33,015 bases of DNA, taken from positions 1-33,015 of the forward strand of contig CACPBW010000009.1 in NCBI GenBank assembly GCA_902632275.1, read 5' to 3'. A program made the translations under genes and the position numbers. This document shows positions 25,850 through 33,015 of the stretch, piece after piece. The notes under the pieces were generated by a model. It had not been told where the DNA came from. It made no database searches and saw only the letters and a program-made list of their open reading frames with translations. Numbering within the stretch: the stretch's first letter is position 1; each line of letters starts with the position of its first letter. This DNA comes from an uncultured Pelagibacteraceae bacterium (GTDB taxonomy: Bacteria > Pseudomonadota > Alphaproteobacteria > Pelagibacterales > Pelagibacteraceae).

Positions 25850-26467
25850 ATGAGTTTTTTGTTTTTAGGTTTTTTTACAGGACTTAGTTTAATCTTAGCT
25901 TTGGGTGCCCAAAATATTTTTGTTATAGAGCAAGGCCTTAAAAAAAATTACATATTTATTGTTTGTTTAATATGCTCGCTGTCAGACCTAATTTTAATAT
26001 TTTTAGGAATTTTCCTTTTTAATTTTTTTGAAAATTATCTATCAGGGCTAGTTGAATTTATTTTAAATATTTTATTATTGATATTTTTAATTTATTTTAT
26101 ATTTGAAAAAATAAAGTCAAATTATCAAAATGTTAGTTTTGATGAACAAAAAACAGTCTTATCTTTTAAAAGTGTTATTATTAAAACGCTTGGATTTACT
26201 TATTTGAATCCACATGTTTATTCAGATACTGTTTTTTTTCTTGGAAATTTTTCTAAAAATTTTGAAATTTTTAATAAATATTATTTCGGTATTGGAGCAG
26301 CCATTTCATCATTTATTTTCTTTTTTTCGTTAGGATATATGTCGAAATTTTTTTCAAATTATTTAAAAGGCGAAAAAATTTGGAAATATATAAATAATTT
26401 TATAATTATTTTTATGAGTGGTTTATGCATATATATTTTGAGTGATTTGTATAATTATTTTGTTTAA
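25850..26467 (+). CDS. LysE/ArgO-family amino acid exporter
   Basis: GLSLILALGAQNIFVIEQGLKKNY; LGFTYLNPHVYSDTVFFLG; multiple TM. Confidence 0.87.
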   Translation: MSFLFLGFFTGLSLILALGAQNIFVIEQGLKKNYIFIVCLICSLSDLILIFLGIFLFNFFENYLSGLVEFILNILLLIFLIYFIFEKIKSNYQNVSFDEQKTVLSFKSVIIKTLGFTYLNPHVYSDTVFFLGNFSKNFEIFNKYYFGIGAAISSFIFFFSLGYMSKFFSNYLKGEKIWKYINNFIIIFMSGLCIYILSDLYNYFV

Positions 26468-26592
26468 AAAAAGTTAATAAATCCAAGCCAAGCCAAAATA
26501 AATACTGCTAACCAAATTAAACCTTTTATTAAAAAAAATAAAAAACTTCCAGCAACGATATATTTGATAATTTTTTTAATTTGATTTTTCAA
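26464..26592 (-). CDS. 42-aa hydrophobic micro-ORF (MKNQIKKIIKYIVAGSFLFFLIKGLIWLAVFILAWLGFINFF)
   Basis: TTG start 13 nt after the HisD-family stop; continuous frame; stop overlaps the convergent LysE stop; not in the ORF track. Confidence 0.4.
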   Translation of the reverse strand: MKNQIKKIIKYIVAGSFLFFLIKGLIWLAVFILAWLGFINFF

Positions 26593-26604
26593 AATATGAT
26601 AGAC

Positions 26605-27891
26605 TTAATTTGAATATCCGTATTTTCTCAATCTAACATCACCAGTTCTTGCGTGTGCTTCCATACCTTCGTATCTTGATATTCTAGCAGCTGCAGCACC
26701 AACTTCTTTAGTTGACTCTTTAGTCATCCTTTGGAAGCTCAATGTTTTAATAAATTTTCCCACAAATAAACCACCAGTATATTTTCCTGCACCTTTTGTT
26801 GGTAAAATATGATTTGTACCTGAACACTTATCTCCATAAGCAACAGTAGTTTCTTCACCAATAAATAATGATCCATAGTTTTTTAGACGATCATGAAACC
26901 ATTTTAGATTTTTTGTTTGTACTTCTAAGTGTTCTGGAGCATATTCATCACTTATTTTTGCCATTTCTTCATCAGTGTCACAAAGAATTACCTCACCATA
27001 ATCTTTCCAAGCAGCTTCGGCACTTGTTCGTGGTAATTCTGGAAGTTCAGAAATTAATTCGGGAACTCTTTTCATAACTTGTTCGGCAAGTTTTTTGCTT
27101 GTCGTGTAAAGCCATGCTGGCGAATTATATCCATGTTCTGCTTGCCCAACTAAATCCACAGCAACAATTTCTGGGTCGGCGCTTTCGTCTGCTATAATTG
27201 CAATTTCTGTTGGTCCAGCAAACAAATCAATACCAACTTTTCCAAATAAAATTCTTTTAGCTTCAGCAACAAATTGATTACCAGGTCCAACTAATATATC
27301 TGCAGGTTCATTTCCAAACAATCCATAAGTCATTGCAGCAATAGCTGGAACGCCACCAAGATTTAAAATTACATCTGCTCCACAAAGATTTGCAGTATAT
27401 ATAATAGCTGGATGCGCACCCATTTTTTCTTTTGGAGGACTACAAGCAATTATATTTTTTACACCGGCAACTTTTGCAGTTGTTACACTCATAACAGCTG
27501 ACGCTATATGGGCATACCTTCCACCAGGTATATAACATCCTGCAGTATTAACAGGGACTAATTTTTGACCAGCGTAAAGTCCTTTTGAAAGCTCTACTTC
27601 GAAATCTTGTCCATAATTTTTTAGTTGTGCTTCTGCAAATTTTCTTACTCTTTCATAAGAGAATTGAATATCATCCTTAGTTTTTTGATCTAGCGACTTA
27701 TTTATTTGATTAATTTTTTCTTTAGAAACAATTATATCTCCGTCAAATTTATCAAATTTTTTTGTAAGTTCTTTACAACCATCTTCTTTAGATTTTTCTA
27801 ATTCAGACAACAATTTTTGAACAATATCTCTAGTTTTTGTATCATCTGTTGAGGCAGTTTTGACAGCTTTTTTTAAATATTGAATTCCCAT
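26605..27891 (-). CDS. HisD-family dehydrogenase, probably sulfopropanediol dehydrogenase (HpsN)-like
   Basis: VGPGNQFVAEAKR, GPTEIAIIAD, GQAEHGYNSPAWL, SGTNHILPTKG; C-term SRYEGMEAHARTGDVRLRKYG resembles HpsN rather than canonical HisD. Confidence 0.85.
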   Translation of the reverse strand: MGIQYLKKAVKTASTDDTKTRDIVQKLLSELEKSKEDGCKELTKKFDKFDGDIIVSKEKINQINKSLDQKTKDDIQFSYERVRKFAEAQLKNYGQDFEVELSKGLYAGQKLVPVNTAGCYIPGGRYAHIASAVMSVTTAKVAGVKNIIACSPPKEKMGAHPAIIYTANLCGADVILNLGGVPAIAAMTYGLFGNEPADILVGPGNQFVAEAKRILFGKVGIDLFAGPTEIAIIADESADPEIVAVDLVGQAEHGYNSPAWLYTTSKKLAEQVMKRVPELISELPELPRTSAEAAWKDYGEVILCDTDEEMAKISDEYAPEHLEVQTKNLKWFHDRLKNYGSLFIGEETTVAYGDKCSGTNHILPTKGAGKYTGGLFVGKFIKTLSFQRMTKESTKEVGAAAARISRYEGMEAHARTGDVRLRKYGYSN

Positions 27892-27916
27892 TTTGGCAGT
27901 ATTTATATTTTGATTA

Positions 27917-28828
27917 TTAATCTAATGCAACTACTGCAGCTGCTATAGATGCCATCCTAGCAGTTGCCTCATCAGATCTACTTGTTATTACAACTGGAAC
28001 TTTTCCACCAACCACAACTCCAGCTGCACATGCACCCATAAAATATATCATCATTTTTACTAATGCATTACCAGCCTCAACATTAGGAACCAACAAAACG
28101 TCGGCTTGGCCGGCGACTGAATTTTTAATACCTTTAATTCCAGATGATTTTTTAGACACACTATTGTCAAAAGCTAATGGTCCAAAGACATCTGCTTTAA
28201 GATTTTCTTTTTTAGCAAGCTCAGTTATTTCTTTTGCATCAATAGAACTTTGAACACTGTCTAAAACTTCTTCAGTTGCTGAAAGAACAGAAACTTTTGG
28301 TTTTTCAATACCAATTCTATGACAAAAATTTATTACATTTTTAAGAATATGCATTTTTGTTTTTACGTTTGGAGAAACATTTAAAGCTCCATCAGTTATT
28401 ATTATTGGCTGATCATTCTTTTCTAATGTCATGTGCCAAATATGGCTCAGTCTAGTCTTTCCTAACAAATTATATTCTTTCTTAATTACCTCTTTCATTA
28501 GAACATCTGTATGAATATGACCTTTAACTATAATTTTTATTTTTCCTTGAGAAGCTAGTTTTGCAGCTATTTTAGCTGTTGAGTTTTCTTTAGGTTCGTG
28601 GATAATTTCGTATTTTGAAATATCAAATTGTAATTCTTCGGCACATTTTTGAATTTCATCTTTATCACCAATTAAAATAGGATTTATCAAATTTTCTTTG
28701 ACAGCATCTATTACTGATAGCATGGGAAGCATTTTTCCAGCGTTTACAATTCCTGCAGGAATATCTTTTTTTTTATGTGCAACATCTAGAAGGTTAATTG
28801 GACAAATTATTTCTTTATTTGAAAGCAT
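27917..28828 (-). CDS. Phosphate acetyl/butyryltransferase family protein (Pta/Ptb)
   Basis: VKGHIHTDVLMKEV, GPLAFDNSVS, ADVLLVPNVEAGNALVKMM, GGKVPVVITSRSD. Confidence 0.87.
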   Translation of the reverse strand: MLSNKEIICPINLLDVAHKKKDIPAGIVNAGKMLPMLSVIDAVKENLINPILIGDKDEIQKCAEELQFDISKYEIIHEPKENSTAKIAAKLASQGKIKIIVKGHIHTDVLMKEVIKKEYNLLGKTRLSHIWHMTLEKNDQPIIITDGALNVSPNVKTKMHILKNVINFCHRIGIEKPKVSVLSATEEVLDSVQSSIDAKEITELAKKENLKADVFGPLAFDNSVSKKSSGIKGIKNSVAGQADVLLVPNVEAGNALVKMMIYFMGACAAGVVVGGKVPVVITSRSDEATARMASIAAAVVALD

Positions 28829-28883
28829 AAGTTTTTTTTACATATATTTACGATGTCTATATAATAAGTTAATATGGCATAAA

Positions 28884-29729
28884 ATGGAAATTGTAACTAA
28901 AATTGCACCAATTGCATTAGCTTTGATAATGTTAACTCTAGGATTAGGACTAACAATCAAAGATTTTACCAGGGTTATAAAGCAGCCAAAAGATTTTATA
29001 GTTGGTTTAATTTGCCAGTTAATACTTTTGCCAATTGTAGCTTTTATAATTATAAAAGTATTTCAAATCAGTACGGAACTTGCGCTAGGTTTAATGATTA
29101 TTGCTGCAGCACCTGGGGGTGTTACATCTAATGTATTGACGAAGTTTGCGAATGGAGACGTTGCTTTATCAATTTCACTTACAGCAATTGTGAGTTTGAT
29201 AAGCATAATATCCGTTCCTTTAATAATTTTCGGTTCGGCTGATTTATTAAATATTAAGACTTCGACCACAAATATTTCAATGAATGAAATAGCTTTAAAA
29301 ATGTTTTTTGTGGTAACGCTCCCTGTAATTGTTGGAATGATTTTAAGAAAATTTTTTCCATTTTTTTCTAATGAGGAGCAATTAATTCAAAGAATATCTA
29401 TTTTTCTTTTTATAATAGTTTTTGTTGCTATTTGGGTTGAGGAAAATCAAAATATTATATTTTACATAAAGCAATCAGGAATAATTACTCTAGTATTAAA
29501 TATTATAATGATGGTTTTGGGATATTATGTAGCTAAAATTTTTGCGAGTGGCGCTGAACAAAGGAAATGTATATCTCTTGAATGCGGACTGCAAAATGGC
29601 ACATTGGCAGTTTTTGTAGCAACTCAAATTTTCGATGAAATAACATACATAGTACCTACAGCTACTTATGCTCTTATAATGTTCGTAACATCAATATTTT
29701 TTGTTCTTTTTATAAGAAACAAAAATTAA
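28884..29729 (+). CDS. Bile acid:Na+ symporter (BASS/SBF) family transporter
   Basis: LTLGLGLTIKDF, LGLMIIAAAPGGVTSNVLTKFANGDVALSISLTA; start MEIVTKIAP at 28884 instead of 28698. Confidence 0.87.
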   Translation: MEIVTKIAPIALALIMLTLGLGLTIKDFTRVIKQPKDFIVGLICQLILLPIVAFIIIKVFQISTELALGLMIIAAAPGGVTSNVLTKFANGDVALSISLTAIVSLISIISVPLIIFGSADLLNIKTSTTNISMNEIALKMFFVVTLPVIVGMILRKFFPFFSNEEQLIQRISIFLFIIVFVAIWVEENQNIIFYIKQSGIITLVLNIIMMVLGYYVAKIFASGAEQRKCISLECGLQNGTLAVFVATQIFDEITYIVPTATYALIMFVTSIFFVLFIRNKN

Positions 29730-29783
29730 ATTCAGGACATTTTGCATCTATTTGAATGAAAAAAAGTTGCTATACACATAATC

Positions 29784-30167
29784 ATGCAAATTGAAATAAT
29801 TTTACCATCAGTCGTTTTAGGAATTATGTTGTTTTTTTCTTTTGCTGTTGCGCCTGTTATTTTTAAAGTTCTTAAGGAAAATGATGCAAGAAAATTTGTA
29901 AGAACGATTTTTCCTTATTATTATTGCATAAATTTAATACTGGTTTCTTTAGTATGTATTTTTTTATTTTATAAAGACTTTATAAATTTTGATTTTTATC
30001 TTCTCTTTTCTGTAGCTATTCTTTTTGCTATCTCATTATTTGTATTAATGCCGATGATTAATAATGCGAGAGATCAAAAGAAAGAGAGTAAATTTAAATA
30101 TTTGCATGCAGCTTCTGTGATTATAAACTTTTTACAAATTTTTATTCTTATTTATGTTTTACTTTAA
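29784..30167 (+). CDS. DUF4149-like membrane protein
   Basis: GIMLFFSFAVAPVIFKVL...IFPYYYCINL; four TM. Confidence 0.65.
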   Translation: MQIEIILPSVVLGIMLFFSFAVAPVIFKVLKENDARKFVRTIFPYYYCINLILVSLVCIFLFYKDFINFDFYLLFSVAILFAISLFVLMPMINNARDQKKESKFKYLHAASVIINFLQIFILIYVLL

Positions 30168-30714
30168 AAAAAAAATATTTATTTTTTTTTTAGTTCTTTT
30201 CATCATTCCAAACCAATCCAAAACTGAAGAAAATTTAATAAATACACTTAAAAAAGGTAAAAATATTATTTTTATCAGACACTCACTAGCACCAGGCAAT
30301 GGTGACCCTTCAGGATTTATATTAAGTGATTGTTCAACTCAAAGAAATTTAAATAAAAAAGGAATAATCCAATCGAAAAAAATTGGAAACTTTTTTGAAA
30401 AAAATCAAATTCCTATAGATTTAGTTCTAAGTAGTGAATGGTGCAGGTGTAAGGATACTGCATTTTATGCTTTTAGTGATTTTAAAACCTTTGATGCTCT
30501 GAATTCTTTTTATGATGAAAAGTTTGCTGCTAATGAGGATAAACAAATTAAAAATTTGAAAAAATTCATAAAAAAATGGAGAGGTGATAAAAACCTAGTC
30601 CTAGTCACTCATTATGTTGTTATAAATTCTATTTTAGGTGTGGGATCAGGCTCAGGTGAGATTGTTGTTGTGGACAAAAATCTAATTTTAAAAGGAAGGA
30701 TTAGCAATTATTAA
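30154..30714 (+). CDS. Secreted histidine phosphatase family protein
   Basis: Signal peptide; IIFIRHSLAPG, TQRNLNKKGIIQSKKIG, VLSSEWCRCKDTA, LVTHYVV. Confidence 0.85.
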   Translation: MFYFKKKIFIFFLVLFIIPNQSKTEENLINTLKKGKNIIFIRHSLAPGNGDPSGFILSDCSTQRNLNKKGIIQSKKIGNFFEKNQIPIDLVLSSEWCRCKDTAFYAFSDFKTFDALNSFYDEKFAANEDKQIKNLKKFIKKWRGDKNLVLVTHYVVINSILGVGSGSGEIVVVDKNLILKGRISNY

Positions 30715-30719
30715 AAATC

Positions 30720-32150
30720 ATGACAGTAGCTAAAAGATTTATAATTTATATATTTTTCTTTACTTTTTACTTTTCTTTTGCTGCCGCAGAATTTTTTAAA
30801 GATATATCAGGTATTATTGAGAACAATGAACCAAGACTTAGTTACGGAGTGGCAGTTTCGGATGTAAATAATGATAATAAATTTGAATTTGTAGTTACTG
30901 GGTTTGGATATAAAAACTTAGCCTTAGGTTTTGAGAATAATAATTTGGTAAATACAATAGATAATAAAATATTCAATGATGCAGAAAGAAAAACTATTGG
31001 TGTTGCAGCTTGCGATATTGATAAAGACGGATTCGAGGAAGTTTATTTTTTGAATACAGATACTTATAGTGGAGATAAAAAATATTCAGACAGGCTTCTT
31101 GATAAAAAACAAAAAAAATTCTTTGATTTATTTGAAATAGAGGAAAATAAAACATCATTAAATCTTACCGCTGGAAGATCTGTTGTGTGCGTTGATCGTA
31201 ACGGTAACGGTGTATATGGATTTTATGTTGCAAATTATGGTGGCCCCACCAGATTTTATGAACTAAGTAACAATTTACTAATCGATAAAGCACCAAAACT
31301 AAAAATTGATAGAGTTACTGGTGGAAGAGCAGTTGTAGCTGGACATATAATTTCAGATAATACTGATATTTTTGCTGCAAACGAGAGAGGATCAAATTTT
31401 TTATACAAAAATAATAACGGTTCTTTTACAGAATTAGCAAATGAGTATGAGGTTCAAGACAAATATGAAAATGGGAGAGGCACAACTCTTTCTGATGTTT
31501 TTTATAGAGGACAATTAGATATTGTAAGTTCAAACTGGAATGGAAATCATAGAATATTTGCTTTAGACGGAAATGAATTTACAGATATTGCCCAACCTGA
31601 TTTTAACGAACCAACTCGTATAAGAACAGTTATATCTGCAGATTTTGATAATGATGGTTTTGATGAAATATTTATGAATAATATTGGCCAACCAAATAAA
31701 TTATTTAAGATTTTAGATAATGGAGTGTTAAAAAAAATAGATATACAAGTGGGTTTAGAATATTTTGGCTTAGGTACAGGAGCAGCAGTTGCTGATATTG
31801 ATAATGATGGGATACTAGAATTGTTAGTTGCTCATGGTGAAAGCGGCATGCAACCACTGAGTCTTTACAAGGCAGATATAAAAGAAAAGTTCAATTATAT
31901 TAGAATTCAACCATTAAATAAATTTGGTGCACCAGCAAGAGGTGCTACAGTTACTTTAATTTCTAATTTAAGAAAACATTCCAAAACTATTGATGCTGGA
32001 TCTGGATACTTGTGTCAAATGGAACCCGTAGCCCATTTTGGTTTACGAAAAGGTGAGAAGATTCGAAGTATTGTTATCCAATGGACTAATGGACAGAAAA
32101 AAAGTCTTAAGATATCAAAAATAAATAATACAATTAAAGTAAAACAATAA
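30720..32150 (+). CDS. Secreted FG-GAP/VCBS-repeat protein with C-terminal UnbV/ASPIC domain (CRTAC1-like)
   Basis: DIDKDGFEEVYF, DFDNDGFDEIFM, DIDNDGILELLV; GAPARGATVTL...GSGYLCQMEPVAHFGL...IQWTNG. Confidence 0.85.
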   Translation: MTVAKRFIIYIFFFTFYFSFAAAEFFKDISGIIENNEPRLSYGVAVSDVNNDNKFEFVVTGFGYKNLALGFENNNLVNTIDNKIFNDAERKTIGVAACDIDKDGFEEVYFLNTDTYSGDKKYSDRLLDKKQKKFFDLFEIEENKTSLNLTAGRSVVCVDRNGNGVYGFYVANYGGPTRFYELSNNLLIDKAPKLKIDRVTGGRAVVAGHIISDNTDIFAANERGSNFLYKNNNGSFTELANEYEVQDKYENGRGTTLSDVFYRGQLDIVSSNWNGNHRIFALDGNEFTDIAQPDFNEPTRIRTVISADFDNDGFDEIFMNNIGQPNKLFKILDNGVLKKIDIQVGLEYFGLGTGAAVADIDNDGILELLVAHGESGMQPLSLYKADIKEKFNYIRIQPLNKFGAPARGATVTLISNLRKHSKTIDAGSGYLCQMEPVAHFGLRKGEKIRSIVIQWTNGQKKSLKISKINNTIKVKQ

Positions 32151-32217
32151 ATAGCAAATATTTAGCTAGGACAATTGTGACCAGTACTAATTTTTAACTT
32201 TTTGGTATTAAGTTATT

Positions 32218-32361
32218 ATGACTTCATGTTTATTTTCTCTTATCGTTGTTGCATTTGTAGGATTAATTGCTTTTGTATTTAGAAAACCGTCAGATAAAGA
32301 AATTAAAAAATTTAAGGATAAATCCCAGGATAAAGTAAACTGGTCAAGAATGGGTTTTTAA
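32218..32361 (+). CDS. 47-aa single-TM micro-protein (MTSCLFSLIVVAFVGLIAFVFRKPSDKEIKKFKDKSQDKVNWSRMGF)
   Basis: Complete ATG-to-TAA ORF with N-terminal TM; not in the ORF track. Confidence 0.55.
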   Translation: MTSCLFSLIVVAFVGLIAFVFRKPSDKEIKKFKDKSQDKVNWSRMGF

Positions 32362-32392
32362 GTCAAAAAATAACACAATCTTAAAATTCGAT

Positions 32393-33015
32393 ATGTCAAG
32401 ATTTTTAAAGTCTATCACAATCATGATTTTATTATTCGCTTTTCAATCACCTGTAGTAGCGTCTGGAAAGGAATATTATGAAAATTTAGTTTCAAATTGG
32501 TCAAAAATTTTTCCTGATCAAAATAGAAATGCTGCTGGACCAAAGTTTTTTAAGTTTATTATTGATCAAGATATGAATTATAAAGAATTTGTTGAATATA
32601 ATAAGCTTTATTGTGCAGTTAGTGGATCATTAATAAGTCCAGGAAGTATGCCTGAATTTCTCTATGTAAATCAAGATAAATCAAATACAAAGATTTGTGG
32701 GTATTACTACAGATGTTGTATTCCGTGTTCTTGTGATGTTATGAAATATTCGAAAGTTAAAAAAATAAATTATCAATTTAAAGATGTAAAAAAAGATATT
32801 TATGTTCTTACTATAGATAATCCTTGTGGAAAAGTAGACTTTCCAAAAAGAGTAAACAAAGATTATTTTTGTAAAAATGATAAATTAGATACAAATCAAG
32901 TATTTGAAATAGATGGTAAATTAGTAATTGGTCTTTTACATAAAGCAAAACCTTGTAATGAACAAAATATAAATTACATTGCTAAAAACGAAGTGACAGG
33001 CGAATATTGTGATAT
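32393..33015 (+). CDS. Secreted Cys-rich hypothetical protein, truncated by window end
   Basis: Signal peptide MSRFLKSITIMILLFAFQSPVVAS; CGYYYRCCIPCSCDV; open frame to the end of the window. Confidence 0.7.
   Translation, partial: MSRFLKSITIMILLFAFQSPVVASGKEYYENLVSNWSKIFPDQNRNAAGPKFFKFIIDQDMNYKEFVEYNKLYCAVSGSLISPGSMPEFLYVNQDKSNTKICGYYYRCCIPCSCDVMKYSKVKKINYQFKDVKKDIYVLTIDNPCGKVDFPKRVNKDYFCKNDKLDTNQVFEIDGKLVIGLLHKAKPCNEQNINYIAKNEVTGEYCD

Noticed and set aside
26868-27077. Plus-strand ORF antisense to the HisD-family gene
   Set aside because: Embedded in a conserved enzyme; His/Leu-rich artefact
28698-28883. N-terminal extension of the BASS ORF
   Set aside because: Would overlap the divergent pta 5' coding region; MEIVTKIAP at 28884 is the natural start
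29063-29269. Minus-strand ORF antisense to the BASS transporter
   Set aside because: Embedded in a conserved transporter core
1-33015. Search for tRNA, rRNA, IS elements, prophage or defence islands
   Set aside because: No T-loop-like signatures, transposase, integrase, phage structural or restriction/abortive-infection motifs recognised by eye; covariance-model tools would be needed to exclude small RNAs

Overview
AT-rich, gene-dense alphaproteobacterial segment. Compactness, overlapping genes and product repertoire look SAR11/Pelagibacter-like (inference). I see about 40 protein-coding genes, no rRNA, tRNA or CRISPR, and no clear IS or phage genes. Much of the window is metabolic: aldehyde dehydrogenase, FAH-family hydrolase, PEP carboxylase, CcdA, a BBOX-like dioxygenase with a DMT transporter, HisN-like phosphatase, cysE-cysK, persulfide dioxygenase, 1-Cys peroxiredoxin, HisD/HpsN-like dehydrogenase with a Pta-like enzyme, and a BASS transporter. 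The most interesting part is about 12.3-21.1 kb. It carries two unusual photolyase-family genes: a PhrB/FeS-BCP-like protein that appears to have lost all four Fe-S cysteines, and a protein with inverted domain order (FAD domain first) resembling the NewPHL class. Around them lie an SDR, a DUF393/DCC protein, an unlisted 41-aa DUF2256 micro-ORF, two SnoaL/NTF2-like proteins, DUF2798 and several tiny membrane proteins, in a nine-gene co-directional run preceded by a TGTAAC-N6-GTTACA dyad. A second highlight is an unlisted 37-aa, 12-Cys metallothionein-like micro-ORF between cysE and a persulfide dioxygenase. A beta-propeller/autotransporter with near-identical 171-nt internal repeats is also notable. 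All family calls come from reading motifs; no searches were run.
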